This document shows positions 1 to 9,622 of a DNA stretch of 64,000 nucleotides, one piece after another. The notes under the pieces are model-generated. The model was not told where the DNA came from, did no database searches, and worked only from the letters and a program-made list of their open reading frames with translations. Within the stretch, counting starts at the first letter, position 1; the number at the start of each line of letters is the position of its first letter. The stretch is from SHZL01 sp963784425 (GTDB taxonomy: Bacteria; Pseudomonadota; Gammaproteobacteria; Xanthomonadales; SZUA-36), in NCBI GenBank assembly GCA_963784425.1, contig CAWARM010000010.1:248001-312000 (forward strand), in the 5' to 3' direction. A program made the translations under genes and the position numbers.

Positions 1-1635
1 TTGCAGTTGTGGTTGGATTTGCCCTTGCTGCGCGACGAAAGCAGCGACTTGTTCGTAGTTGCCATCACCTTGCAGCGTCAGCAGGGTGCGGCTCAGGTCG
101 GCCGCCGCCTGTTCGAATTGCGGCACGTTGATGCGGTACTTGCCCGTTGCTTCATCACGGCTGAACGCACCCGCCTGTTGGAAGAAGTTAAAGCAGATCA
201 TGTTGGCCTTGCCATGTGCGTCGCTGGTCCCAAACCGAATGGAACGGAAAATCCCAGCCATGAAAGTGACGTAGTTCTGCATGATTTCACCTTCGGTGAT
301 CTCGCCTTTCTCGCGCAGTTTTTGCACCATATACAAGCCAAGGATGTCGGCTTTGCCTTCCTCCAGCGCCGATGCATACTCCTTCAGCGCCTGCCTGACG
401 GTGTTCTGGCCGTCCAGCGTGTTCTTGATACCCAGGCCATGGGCCACTTCATGGAACATGATGTTGCTGAAAAATGCATCAAAGGTAACGTACGGCAACT
501 GGTTGTCTGCAATCAGCATGTCGGCCACGGGTAACATGATCTGGTTGTACTTGGCCAGCATCGCGTTCTTCAGTTGCAGGCGGCGCGTGCCTTTTTGCAG
601 TTGCACCTGCTCGTCATTGGGCAGGTTGATCGCAATGGTTTTGCCGCCGGCATTGGCCTGGCCGGCGTAATACACCACGTCGTAGGCATTCAGGTCCGCG
701 TCTCCACCCGGTACTTCCTTTTTGTATTCATCCGCTACCGGCAATCCGGTTTGCAGTTCCGGCAGGAACTGCGCAAAGCGCGCCAGCCGGGCGCTCCAAT
801 CCATGTCTTTGATCAGCACGTAAGCTTCGTAGCCTGCGCGGTAGCCGAACAGCCTGTCCTCGTAGGTCTCGATCGGCCCAATAACCAACTCAACCTGGTT
901 GTTTTTCATGTCCATCCAAGCCATGTCCGAAGGCCGAAAGTCGTCACTTTCGAGCGCATGGGCGCGCATCAGCAGGTAATTCGCAAATTCCTCGTCTGTC
1001 GAAAGCTGAGCTGCCTGCCGAAGCAATTCGGCGGCCGCAGTCAGTTGGCTCTTGTAGGCCTCGCTGTAGGGCTGCAGCACCAGTCCGCCTTGCTCGTTGC
1101 GCCGGACCAGGGAATACAGCCCGTTCTTGCCTTCCTGGTTCCAGGCTTCGAATTCATCTTTGGTCATGTCTTCCGGGTAAAAACGTGCACCCGGGGGCTT
1201 GGGGCCTGCACCCTCGATAAATGGCTGATCCCCGGCAAGCCTGTCCCACGGGCCATAATTGATTTCAGCAAACCGCCGTTCCGCCGGGTCGTTGATGCTG
1301 GCAAGCAATGCGTTCTTGTCGCCATAAGTCTGCAGCCAATAAATGTCGTCCATGATGCTGGCGGCCTTGATCAGCAGGACGATCATCTGCTTCTGGCTGT
1401 CATCGAGGCTATCGAGCCTGGCGGTGAGGCGGACCGTGGCATAGATATCAAATCGTGAATTCTTTCCGGGGGAAGGCTGCTCGGACGGTGTCTCCATGAC
1501 AGGCGTTGCGGTCGGGGCCTGGGTACTCTCCACTGACGGTTCTTCGGCTTGCTGCTCGCGTTGGCATCCTGCCAGTGACAGGGACAAACACAGGAACATG
1601 GACAGGACCAGGGGCAGGATGCAAATTCGCAGCAT
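1..1635 (-). CDS. M49 (dipeptidyl-peptidase III-type) metallopeptidase lipoprotein, partial
   Basis: The frame is open from the start codon at 1635 down to the left edge, so 545 codons are visible and the C-terminus lies outside the window. The N-terminus has a lipoprotein signal peptide ending in a Leu-Ala-Gly-Cys lipobox, so the enzyme should be an envelope-anchored lipoprotein. A zinc motif HEVAHG (about base 445) is followed about 30 residues later by EEGKAD (about base 355). These match the two zinc-ligand and catalytic motifs of family M49, which removes dipeptides from peptide N-termini. The first motif is the five-residue HExxH form rather than the six-residue HExxGH of classical DPP III. 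Peptidase specificity is inferred; family membership is fairly sure. It diverges from the fmdB gene to its right. Confidence 0.8.
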   Translation of the reverse strand, partial: MLRICILPLVLSMFLCLSLSLAGCQREQQAEEPSVESTQAPTATPVMETPSEQPSPGKNSRFDIYATVRLTARLDSLDDSQKQMIVLLIKAASIMDDIYWLQTYGDKNALLASINDPAERRFAEINYGPWDRLAGDQPFIEGAGPKPPGARFYPEDMTKDEFEAWNQEGKNGLYSLVRRNEQGGLVLQPYSEAYKSQLTAAAELLRQAAQLSTDEEFANYLLMRAHALESDDFRPSDMAWMDMKNNQVELVIGPIETYEDRLFGYRAGYEAYVLIKDMDWSARLARFAQFLPELQTGLPVADEYKKEVPGGDADLNAYDVVYYAGQANAGGKTIAINLPNDEQVQLQKGTRRLQLKNAMLAKYNQIMLPVADMLIADNQLPYVTFDAFFSNIMFHEVAHGLGIKNTLDGQNTVRQALKEYASALEEGKADILGLYMVQKLREKGEITEGEIMQNYVTFMAGIFRSIRFGTSDAHGKANMICFNFFQQAGAFSRDEATGKYRINVPQFEQAAADLSRTLLTLQGDGNYEQVAAFVAQQGQIQPQLQ

Positions 1636-1828
1636 GGCATTTCTCTCAATCAGGGCCGGTAAACCGGGCGAAAACAGTGAGTAAAACAAGGCGGTTATGA
1701 TATCAGTTCCGGGTCTTCGCCGGCGCTGGAAAACATTGAAATCGTCCCCATTTACCAGCCCGTACATTATAATTACCGATTGCATCGCCGGGCCCGCCCG
1801 CATGCGCATCGTATTACCAAGCAGGTAA

Positions 1829-2317
1829 ATGAAAATGCCGATATATGAATACCGTTGCCAGTCCTGTGGCCATGAACTCGAAAAGTTGCAACGCCTGAGC
1901 GATCCGGTTTTGACGGATTGTCCGGGGTGCGGAAAAGCGCAGTTGAAGCGCCTTATTTCGGCAGCCGGTTTCCGCCTTAAAGGCGCGGGTTGGTATGAAA
2001 CCGACTTCAAGCAGAGTAACCAGCGTAACCTGGCTGAGTCATCCTCGGCAAAGGGCGATAACGGGGCAGGTTCCGGGGCACCTGCCGGCACGAGTGAAAC
2101 CGCCGCCAAGGCCGATTCATCAGGCGGCGGCAGCGATAAGAAATCCAGCAGTGCCGCGAGCGGTGATGCGGGTTCGGGCCAGAGTAAAAGCCAAAGCAAG
2201 AGCGCAGGCGATAGCAAGGGCAAGAGCGAGACCAAGAGCGCACCCAGGAACAAGCCGGGTGACAGCAGTTCGGCCAAAACGGCTCTGAATCTCCAGGAAC
2301 ACCAGAAATATCCCTGA
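1829..2317 (+). CDS. FmdB family zinc-ribbon protein
   Basis: The start at 1829 follows an AAGCAGG-like ribosome site; a second in-frame ATG lies at 1835. The first 50 residues form the FmdB putative regulatory zinc ribbon: MPIYEYRC with CxxC at about residues 11-14 and a second CxxC (CPGC) about 22 residues on, then a short beta-rich end. The remaining 100 residues are low-complexity Ser/Gly/Lys/Ala sequence and probably disordered, which is longer than in many family members. The biochemical role of the family is not established. It lies 23 bp upstream of aspS on the same strand, a common bacterial arrangement, and is probably cotranscribed with it. Confidence 0.85.
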   Translation: MKMPIYEYRCQSCGHELEKLQRLSDPVLTDCPGCGKAQLKRLISAAGFRLKGAGWYETDFKQSNQRNLAESSSAKGDNGAGSGAPAGTSETAAKADSSGGGSDKKSSSAASGDAGSGQSKSQSKSAGDSKGKSETKSAPRNKPGDSSSAKTALNLQEHQKYP

Positions 2318-2340
2318 ATTACGGCAGGAGCCGGTCGAGC

Positions 2341-4116
2341 ATGCGCAGTCATTTGTGTGGAGAAATCTCCGAGAAGTTCGAAGGACAGGGCGTAACCCTG
2401 TGTGGTTGGGTCGATCGCCGCCGGGATCTTGGCGGTCTCATTTTCTTTGGGTTGAGGGATATCGCAGGCCTGGTGCAGGTTGTGATTGACCCCGACAGCC
2501 CGGCCTTTGCGGCGGCAGAAGGTTTGCGCAATGAATATTGTGTCCGCATCACCGGCCAGGTCCGGCTGCGTCCACAGAGCCAGTGGAACGAGTCCATGGC
2601 CACCGGCCGTGTCGAGGTCTCAGCCAGCGCAGTAGAGTTGCTCAACAGCTCTGCACCCATGCCGCTGATGATGACGGATGATGACGGTGAAGAGGTGCGT
2701 TTGAAGTATCGCTACCTCGACCTGCGCCGGCCGCGCATGCAGCAGAACCTGAAGTTGCGCGCCCGGCTGTATCGGGCCATTCGCAGGCACCTGGACGCAA
2801 ATGGCTTTCTGGAGATGGAAACCCCGATACTCACCCGCGCCACGCCGGAAGGCGCCCGCGACTACCTCGTGCCCAGCCGCGTGCAGGCCGGGCAGTTTTA
2901 TGCCTTGCCGCAGTCGCCGCAGTTATTCAAGCAACTGCTGATGGTGGCCGGGATGGACCGTTACTACCAGATCGCCCGCTGCTTCCGGGACGAAGACCTG
3001 CGTGCGGATCGCCAGCCCGAGTTCACCCAGTTGGACATCGAGATGTCCTTTGTTGGGGAGCAGCAGGTACAGGACTGTGCAGAACACCTGATTCGCGAGG
3101 TTTTCAAGGAAACGCTGCAAGTAGATTTGCCCAGGCCCTTCCCACGCATGACCTGGCGGGATGCGATGGAGCGGTATGGGTCAGACAAACCGGATCTGCG
3201 CATTCCTGCTGAACTGGTTTCGGTGGATGAGCATGTGCGGCACGTTGAGTTCAAGGTATTTTCCGGCCCGGCCATGGCGGAGGGTTCGCGCGTGGCGGCT
3301 CTCAAGGTTCAAGGTGGTGCTGAACTTTCGCGCAAGCAGATTGATGACTACACCTTGTTCGTGGGTCGCCACGGGGCAAAGGGCCTGGCCTGGATCAAGG
3401 TCAATGATGCCAGTGCCGGCCTGGCCGGCCTGCAGTCACCCATTGTCAAATTCCTGGATGACACCGCCTGGCAGGGCATATCCAATGCCACACAAGCCGC
3501 AAGCGGCGACCTGCTGTTTTTCGGCGCCGGCGAATGGTTGCCGGTGAGCAACTTCATGGGGCAATTGCGGGTGCGCGTGGCACAGGATCTTGGCCAAATT
3601 GCTCAGGGCTGGCAGCCGCTGTGGGTAACCGCGTTCCCGATGTTTGAATGGGATGAAGGCTCGGGTCGTTTCATGGCCATGCACCATCCCTTTACTGCGC
3701 CTCTGGCAACGGATGCCGGGGAACTGCTGGCCAATCCGGGCAGCGCGCTGTCCAAGGGCTATGATATGGTTTTGAACGGCGCCGAGATTGGTGGCGGGTC
3801 CATTCGTATCCACCATGCAGACATGCAGCAGGCGGTTTTCGGCCTGCTGGGAATTGCCGAGCAGGAAGCCCAGGAAAAATTTGGTTTCCTCCTCGAAGCA
3901 CTCAAATACGGCGCGCCACCGCACGGCGGCATTGCCTTTGGCCTGGACCGGATATCCGCCATCATGAATGGTGAAGATTCCATCCGTGACGTAATTGCCT
4001 TTCCCAAGACGACCACCGCACAATGTTTGCTGACGTCTGCGCCGTCAAGTGTTGCGCAAGCGCAATTGGACGAATTGCACATTTGCCTGAAGCAGCAGGA
4101 GGAGAAAGCCAGATGA
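2341..4116 (+). CDS. aspS: aspartyl-tRNA synthetase
   Basis: This cytoplasmic class II synthetase charges tRNA-Asp with aspartate. The 591-residue length fits the bacterial type. Visible parts, in order: an N-terminal OB-fold anticodon-binding domain (CGWVDRRRDLGG near residue 21), class II motif 2 (FRDEDLRADR, about residues 216-225), the bacterial GAD insertion domain in the middle, and motif 3 near the C-terminus (GLDR). The start at 2341 lies after a purine-rich AGGAG-like site. The stop overlaps the next start in an ATGA (4113-4116), suggesting translational coupling to the S9 peptidase. Identification is secure. Confidence 0.97.
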   Translation: MRSHLCGEISEKFEGQGVTLCGWVDRRRDLGGLIFFGLRDIAGLVQVVIDPDSPAFAAAEGLRNEYCVRITGQVRLRPQSQWNESMATGRVEVSASAVELLNSSAPMPLMMTDDDGEEVRLKYRYLDLRRPRMQQNLKLRARLYRAIRRHLDANGFLEMETPILTRATPEGARDYLVPSRVQAGQFYALPQSPQLFKQLLMVAGMDRYYQIARCFRDEDLRADRQPEFTQLDIEMSFVGEQQVQDCAEHLIREVFKETLQVDLPRPFPRMTWRDAMERYGSDKPDLRIPAELVSVDEHVRHVEFKVFSGPAMAEGSRVAALKVQGGAELSRKQIDDYTLFVGRHGAKGLAWIKVNDASAGLAGLQSPIVKFLDDTAWQGISNATQAASGDLLFFGAGEWLPVSNFMGQLRVRVAQDLGQIAQGWQPLWVTAFPMFEWDEGSGRFMAMHHPFTAPLATDAGELLANPGSALSKGYDMVLNGAEIGGGSIRIHHADMQQAVFGLLGIAEQEAQEKFGFLLEALKYGAPPHGGIAFGLDRISAIMNGEDSIRDVIAFPKTTTAQCLLTSAPSSVAQAQLDELHICLKQQEEKAR

Positions 4117-6062
4117 GCGTAAAGAAACTGTTGTGCATGGCGCTTTTGTTCGTAGCCGCTACGAACCACGCTTTTGCCGCCCAACTTCCACTGCAGGATT
4201 TTTTCAAGAAACCACAATTTGCAGCCTTCCAGCTCTCGCCCAATGGCAAGGAGCTGGCCGCCCTGGCCCCTGTTAACGGCCGCATGAACGTCGTGATCAT
4301 TGACCTGGCGACGCGCAAACCACGGGTCGTGACCGGTGTTACCGAGCAGGATGTCAGCGGCTTCCTGTGGGCCACTAACGAACGGATCCTGTTCTTCATG
4401 GACAAGGACGGCAGCGAGTCTTTCGGCATTTTCGCCGTCAATACCGACGGCAGCATGCTGCGCACCCTGGTGGAACCGCTGGCGGCGCAACTCAAGGGCG
4501 GTAAAGCGGTGATCCGGTTCACCAATGTACTGGATGTACTGGAAGACGACCCGGAGCACGTACTGGTCAGTTCAAACCAGCGCCGTGCGGCCAATCCGGA
4601 TGTTTATAAAATGAACATCATCAACGGTCGCATGACCCTGGTCCAGCGCAACCCCGGGAATATCACCGGCTGGATAACCGATTGGGATGGGAAGGTGGTA
4701 GGTGCGGGTTACCAGGATGGGGTCGAAGTGGGTTACCTGCGCCTCGTTGATCCGGAAAACGATCAATGGGAAACCGTGGTTAAAGCGCGCTATGACGAAG
4801 CTGCTTTCATGCCTGCTGGTTTGACTGGCACCGCGGACGAAGGCTATGTCATTTCCAATCTCACGCCGGATGGCCAGCCGCGGGACAAAGCTGCCTTGTA
4901 CCGCTATAACTTCAAGACCAAACAGTTTGGCGAGTTGGTATATGAGCACCCGGAAATTGATTGTTGCGACGTGATTGCAACCAGGAAGAAGCGTGACATG
5001 ATCGGCGTGGCCTACGAAGTGGGCGTACCCGAGATGGTCTACCTGGATGAGCGCTGGAAAGGCATCATGGATGCGATTAATGCGGCCTTGCCCGATACCG
5101 TCAATGTCATGAGCAGCATGGATGATGCGGAAACCATCGGCGTCGTAGTTGCTACCAATGCAACCCAGCCCCCGCGCTACTACCTGTTTAATTTCCAGGA
5201 AAATACCCTGGAATGGCTGGCGGATTCGCGCCCGTGGATTGAAGCGAGCGCTATGTCAGAGGTCAAACCCGTCACCTTTGCCGCGCGTGACGGCATGACC
5301 ATGCACGGTTACCTTACCCTGCCTAAAGGCAGTGACGGCAAGAACCTGCCGATGATCCTGAACCCGCATGGCGGGCCCTGGGCGCGGGACAGTTGGGGCT
5401 ATAACCCTGAAGTCCAGTTCCTGGCTAACCGGGGGTATGCGGTTTTGCAGGTTAACTTCCGCGGATCAACCGGTTTTGGCATGCAGCACCTGAACTCCAG
5501 CAAAAAGCAATGGGGTCAGGCCATGCAGAACGACCTCACCGATGGGGTTAAATGGGCCATCGACCAGGGCATAGCCGATGCCAACCGGATATGTATTTAC
5601 GGTGGAAGTTACGGCGGATATGCCGTGATGGCTGGACTGGCCTATACGCCGGAACTGTACAAATGCGGCATCGACTACGTCGGAGTAACTGATTTACCAC
5701 TGCTGTTCGAAACGGCCCCGGATTCCTGGGGTGCAGGAGAAAAGCAGATGGCGGAAATGGTGGGCGACCCGGATACCGAGAAAGAATTCCTCGAGGAATG
5801 GTCTCCCAGTAACCATGCCGCCAATATCAGGGTGCCGGTTTTCATGGCGTACGGCTTGCAGGATCCGCGCGTGAACATCAAGCATGCGCGCGTGATGGAA
5901 GACGGACTGAAGGACAGCGGTGTGCGCTATGAGCTGATGATCAAGAAAGACGAGGGTCATGGCTACCGCAAGCAGGAAAACGTGTACGATTTCTATGGCC
6001 GCATGGAGACCTTCCTTGCCGAAAACCTTAATCAGCCACTCACCCCACAAGCCAAGCCCTGA
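4113..6062 (+). CDS. S9 family prolyl-oligopeptidase-like serine peptidase, exported
   Basis: The start at 4113 is chosen because it follows GGAGGAGAAA and begins a clear Sec signal peptide (cleavage after Ala-Phe-Ala-Ala); longer versions would only extend back into aspS. The mature protein has a beta-propeller-like N-terminal half and a C-terminal alpha/beta-hydrolase domain. The likely catalytic triad is Ser499 (GGSYGGY), Asp584 (GLQDPRVN) and His616 (EGHGY). The family (dipeptidyl aminopeptidase/acylaminoacyl peptidase) cleaves short peptides; here it would act in the periplasm. The gene is translationally coupled to aspS. The exact substrate is unknown. Confidence 0.88.
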   Translation: MSVKKLLCMALLFVAATNHAFAAQLPLQDFFKKPQFAAFQLSPNGKELAALAPVNGRMNVVIIDLATRKPRVVTGVTEQDVSGFLWATNERILFFMDKDGSESFGIFAVNTDGSMLRTLVEPLAAQLKGGKAVIRFTNVLDVLEDDPEHVLVSSNQRRAANPDVYKMNIINGRMTLVQRNPGNITGWITDWDGKVVGAGYQDGVEVGYLRLVDPENDQWETVVKARYDEAAFMPAGLTGTADEGYVISNLTPDGQPRDKAALYRYNFKTKQFGELVYEHPEIDCCDVIATRKKRDMIGVAYEVGVPEMVYLDERWKGIMDAINAALPDTVNVMSSMDDAETIGVVVATNATQPPRYYLFNFQENTLEWLADSRPWIEASAMSEVKPVTFAARDGMTMHGYLTLPKGSDGKNLPMILNPHGGPWARDSWGYNPEVQFLANRGYAVLQVNFRGSTGFGMQHLNSSKKQWGQAMQNDLTDGVKWAIDQGIADANRICIYGGSYGGYAVMAGLAYTPELYKCGIDYVGVTDLPLLFETAPDSWGAGEKQMAEMVGDPDTEKEFLEEWSPSNHAANIRVPVFMAYGLQDPRVNIKHARVMEDGLKDSGVRYELMIKKDEGHGYRKQENVYDFYGRMETFLAENLNQPLTPQAKP

Positions 6063-6077
6063 AATGCGTTTACCTGG

Positions 6078-6977
6078 TTGAACACCCAACCACATAATCA
6101 AAGACACGGCATTGTTGCCGCACTGGGTGCATTTTCGTTTTGGGGCGTGTTGCCGATCTATTTCAAATGGATTGCGGTCGTCCCGCCGCTGGAAATCATT
6201 GCCAACCGCATACTCTGGTCCATCCCGGTGCTGGCTGGGTTTCTGCTGTTGCGAGATGGTCCCGGTTTTTGGAGGCGCATGCTTCTGCCGCGCAGGACGG
6301 TGCTGGGATTGCTGGTGTCCGGCGCACTGGTGGTATCGAACTGGCTGCTATTTGTCTGGGCCGTGAACGATGGCCACATTCTGGCCACCAGCCTGGGCTA
6401 TTTCATTAATCCGCTACTCAGTGTTTTGCTGGGGTTCCTGTTTCTTGGAGAGCGGCTGACTGTTATCCAGTGCATCGCAGTGGGAATTGCTGCTGCCGGT
6501 ACGATTTATCTCGGCTGGTTTTTCGGTGTCGCTCCATGGATTTCCCTCGCGTTGGCGCTGACCTTCGGCCTGTATGGCCTGGCGAGAAAAAAACTCAATG
6601 TCGGACCGATGATAGGGCTGCTGTGGGAGACGCTGTTAATGGCAATCCCCGCCTTGTGCTACCTGGTGTGGACGTCCGCCCATACGGGCCTGGCCTATGG
6701 CAACGCTTCCCTGCGCATCGACGTATTGCTGGTGTTTGCGGGGGTGATCACGGTGCTACCGCTGGTTTGGTTCAACGTGGCGGCACACATATTGCCGCTT
6801 AGCTGGGTGGGCCTTTTCCAGTACATATCACCGACCATTACCTTCTTGCTCGCGGTTTTCTTCTATGGGGAGGTTTTCACCCGGGGGCATGCCGTGGCAT
6901 TTGCCTGCATCTGGTGTGCGGCCGCGCTGGTGACCGGTGAATCCGTGTTACGCGCACGCCACCAGCGGAACGCCTGA
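6078..6977 (+). CDS. rarD: RarD family EamA/DMT transporter
   Basis: This 299-residue inner-membrane protein has about ten hydrophobic helices in two EamA repeats, the drug/metabolite transporter fold. The N-terminal pattern (GALGAFSFWGVLPIYFK, then NRILWS) is typical of RarD, the chloramphenicol-sensitive protein family. The natural substrate of RarD is not known. The best start is TTG at 6078, because the nearby ATG at 6064 is out of frame and closes after five codons. The gene lies 15 bp after the S9 peptidase and is probably in the same transcript. Confidence 0.85.
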   Translation: MNTQPHNQRHGIVAALGAFSFWGVLPIYFKWIAVVPPLEIIANRILWSIPVLAGFLLLRDGPGFWRRMLLPRRTVLGLLVSGALVVSNWLLFVWAVNDGHILATSLGYFINPLLSVLLGFLFLGERLTVIQCIAVGIAAAGTIYLGWFFGVAPWISLALALTFGLYGLARKKLNVGPMIGLLWETLLMAIPALCYLVWTSAHTGLAYGNASLRIDVLLVFAGVITVLPLVWFNVAAHILPLSWVGLFQYISPTITFLLAVFFYGEVFTRGHAVAFACIWCAAALVTGESVLRARHQRNA

Positions 6978-6990
6978 ACAGCTCCCCCGC

Positions 6991-7627
6991 ATGGCCCCAG
7001 GTCCCGAAATCATTCTCGTTCCAGGGCTATGGTATGGGCCGACGTCCATGTCTTTCATTGCCGCGCGCCTGCGCCGTCTCGGTTACAGCACGCGTTCTTT
7101 TTCTTACCGCAGCACAAAGGCGGTTGCCGAAGACTCCGCGAGCAACCTGGCGGAATTCGTTCGCGCCACGCCGTCCGGTGCGCCGCACCTGGTAGGGCAC
7201 AGCATGGGTGGGCTTGTCATCCTGCGCATGCTGGCCATGAGCGAGGCGCCGCCCGTCGGCCGTGTGGTTCTGCTGGGTACTCCCATGCAGGGCAGCGAGG
7301 CAGCGCGCAAGACCCTGCAATTGCCCGGAGGTACTGTCGCTGTTGGGTGTCGCCGCAGCCACGCTCTGCGCGGGTTCGCATGGCCTGCATGGGAATCACG
7401 AGGTGGGCATGATTGCAGGCTCACGGGCCATTGGCCTGGGTCGCATGGCAGGGCTCATGGGCAAGGCCAGCGACGGCACGGTTGCGCTGTGCGAGACGCA
7501 GTCTGAAGGCCTCACTGGTCGCATCACTCTGCCAGTGAGTCACACCGGCATGTTATTTTCGTCCGCAGTAATGCAAGAAATCCGGCGCTTTTTGGAACTG
7601 GGCCGGTTTTCACACGACTCATGGTAA
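6991..7627 (+). CDS. alpha/beta-hydrolase (triacylglycerol lipase-like), frameshifted
   Basis: The frame opened at 6991 encodes an alpha/beta-hydrolase: an N-terminal VPGLWYGP, then the nucleophile elbow GHSMGG (about residue 70) and GTPMQGS. After about 7318-7342 the homologous reading moves to the next frame (one extra base), giving HEVGMIAGSRAIG, then DGTVA and PVSHTGML, where the Asp and His complete the likely catalytic triad. Joined, the product is about 211 residues, normal for small cytoplasmic lipase/esterase-like proteins. Both halves are well conserved, so a sequencing indel seems more likely than decay. The substrate is unknown. The gene lies between rarD and yebC on the same strand. 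Confidence 0.7.
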
Positions 7628-7669
7628 AATTTCCAGTTTTAACCAGCAGACAAAGAAGGATGTTTGATC

Positions 7670-8407
7670 ATGGCCGGACACAGTAAATGGGCCAACATTC
7701 AACACCGCAAGGCGAAAGTGGATGCCAAGCGTGGAAAAATTTTCACTCGCATCAATCGTGAATTGGCCGTTGCGGCGCGTGAGGGGGGCAGTGATGCCAG
7801 TGCCAATCCCAGGCTCAGGCTTGCGATCGACAAAGCCAATGCAGCAAACATGCCCAAGGACACCATTGAGCGCGCCATCAAGAAAGCCGCTGGCGAACTG
7901 GAGGGAGTGCACTATGAGGAAATTCGCTACGAGGGCTATGCCCCCGGCGGGGTAGCAGTTCTTGTGGAAACATTCACCGACAACCGCAATCGTACCGTGG
8001 CCGAAGTTCGGCACGCCTTTTCCAAGCATGGCGGAAACCTTGGTACTGACGGCTCGGTGGGCTACCTGTTTGACAAGATCGGGGTGCTGAACTATGCCCC
8101 GGGCACCAGCGAAGATGCAGTGATGGAAGCGGCGCTCGAAGCCGGCGCCAACGATGTGGTCGCTGCAGATGACGGTTCCATTGAAGTCATTACCTCCCTG
8201 GAATCCTACCTCGCGATAGTAAAACACATGGAGCAGGCAGACCTCGCTCCGGAAAATTCTGAAATCACCATGCGCGCGAGCGTGGAAGTGGAACTGGATA
8301 TTGAAACCGGGCGGAAAGTGCTGAGTTTTCTCGATGTACTGGAGGATCTCGATGATACCCAGGCAGTGTATTCAAACGCCGATTTTCCTGACGAAGCCTA
8401 TGACTAG
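7670..8407 (+). CDS. yebC: YebC/PmpR family DNA-binding regulator
   Basis: The start at 7670 is preceded by AAGAAGGA and begins MAGHSKWANIQHRK, the diagnostic YebC/TACO1 N-terminus. The 245-residue length is typical. The family is described both as a transcriptional regulator (PmpR, quorum sensing; YebC upstream of ruvC) and, more recently, as a translation factor for proline-rich stretches; the sequence does not decide between them. The position directly upstream of ruvC-ruvA-ruvB is the conserved gammaproteobacterial arrangement. The product acts in the cytoplasm. Confidence 0.95.
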   Translation: MAGHSKWANIQHRKAKVDAKRGKIFTRINRELAVAAREGGSDASANPRLRLAIDKANAANMPKDTIERAIKKAAGELEGVHYEEIRYEGYAPGGVAVLVETFTDNRNRTVAEVRHAFSKHGGNLGTDGSVGYLFDKIGVLNYAPGTSEDAVMEAALEAGANDVVAADDGSIEVITSLESYLAIVKHMEQADLAPENSEITMRASVEVELDIETGRKVLSFLDVLEDLDDTQAVYSNADFPDEAYD

Positions 8408-8434
8408 AACGTTTGACTGGGGGAGGCACACAGC

Positions 8435-8950
8435 ATGCGCATCCTGGGCATTGATCCGGGATCGCGCTTCACCGGCTACGGCATTATCGAAGTGCAGGGC
8501 GATAGCACGGTTTGCGTGGTACACGGCGTCATTAAAACCGGTGACGGCGAATTCCCGGAGAGATTGGGAATTATTTTCTCGGGTATCCGCAAATTGATTG
8601 AGGATCACCACCCCGGCCAGGCTGCAGTGGAATCGGTGTTTGTCAGTCGCAATCCCAATTCCGCTTTGAAATTGGGACAAGCCCGCGGCGCGGCTATCTG
8701 TGCGGTTGTCGAGCAGGGGCTGACCGTGTCCGAATATTCGCCGCGCTCAGTGAAGCAGGCCATCGTGGGCAGGGGTAGCGCAGACAAGGAACAGGTGAAG
8801 CACATGATCAGCATGCTGTTGCAGCTGAAGGAAGCCCTTGCCGAAGACGCCGCGGATGCGTTGGCTGTGGCATTATGTCACCACCATACGCAGCAAACTG
8901 TGCAACGCATGCGCGTGCTGCGCGGTGGAGATCCGATCAATGACGCCTGA
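8435..8950 (+). CDS. ruvC: crossover junction endodeoxyribonuclease RuvC
   Basis: RuvC is the Holliday junction resolvase that cuts junctions held by RuvAB. The 171-residue protein has the four expected acidic active-site elements: Asp in GIDPGSR near the N-terminus, Glu in AVESVF (about residue 68), and two Asp residues in EDAADALAVALCHHH (about 139-142). A GGGGAGG ribosome site lies just upstream of 8435. It is followed 60 bp later by ruvA, forming the usual ruvCAB operon. Confidence 0.96.
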   Translation: MRILGIDPGSRFTGYGIIEVQGDSTVCVVHGVIKTGDGEFPERLGIIFSGIRKLIEDHHPGQAAVESVFVSRNPNSALKLGQARGAAICAVVEQGLTVSEYSPRSVKQAIVGRGSADKEQVKHMISMLLQLKEALAEDAADALAVALCHHHTQQTVQRMRVLRGGDPINDA

Positions 8951-9010
8951 CCTGAAGCCCAACCTGGTGATTCCTGCTGCGGTTTTCTGTTTGCGCTGGC
9001 GGACCCGGTA

Positions 9011-9610
9011 ATGATTTCACGCCTCTCGGGAATACTGATCTCCAAGCGCCCGCCGCAACTGGTGATAGACGTTGCCGGTGTGGGGTACGAAGTTGAAGCA
9101 CCCTTGTCGGTCTTTTATGACCTGCCTGAAATCGGCCAGCCACTGGTGCTATTGATTCACCTGCAGGTCAAGGAAGACTCGCATACCCTGTATGGATTTG
9201 GCAGCGAGGCGGAGCGGGTTTTGTTCCGGCAGTTACTGAAAATCAGCGGTATTGGTGCAAAGCTGGCTTTGACCATTTTGTCCGGTGCAACCGGCGATGA
9301 GCTGGCGCGCTGTGTCATGGAAGGGGATACCGCTTCGCTCACCCGCCTGCCCGGGATCGGCAAGAAAACAGCGGAGCGGATCATCATTGAGCTGCGTGAC
9401 AAACTGGATGCCTACACTGCGGCAGTCGCAACGCGGTTGCCCTCTGCCACTGTCCGTCCCGCAGGGGCAGTCAGCGAGGCTACCCATGCGCTGATTGCGC
9501 TGGGCTACAAGCCACAAGAGGTCGGCCGCATGGTGAACCACGTGGTAAAACCCGGCATGGGCGTGGAAGAAATCATCCGGTTGGCCCTGCAGTCCACGGT
9601 TAAGACCTGA
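9011..9610 (+). CDS. ruvA: Holliday junction branch migration protein RuvA
   Basis: RuvA is the tetrameric junction-binding protein that loads the RuvB motor. The 199 residues show the N-terminal OB domain (MISRLSGILISK, then VAGVGYEV-type sequence), two helix-hairpin-helix motifs (ISGIGAKLALTIL and LPGIGKKTAERI), and the flexible linker leading to the small C-terminal domain III that contacts RuvB (ALGYKPQEV). It sits 12 bp before ruvB in the ruv operon. Confidence 0.96.
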   Translation: MISRLSGILISKRPPQLVIDVAGVGYEVEAPLSVFYDLPEIGQPLVLLIHLQVKEDSHTLYGFGSEAERVLFRQLLKISGIGAKLALTILSGATGDELARCVMEGDTASLTRLPGIGKKTAERIIIELRDKLDAYTAAVATRLPSATVRPAGAVSEATHALIALGYKPQEVGRMVNHVVKPGMGVEEIIRLALQSTVKT

Positions 9611-9622
9611 CGGATAAAGGCC

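Noticed and set aside
3436..4559. Long minus-strand frames opposite aspS and the S9 peptidase
   Set aside because: They are shadows of strongly recognised plus-strand genes and have no family signature.
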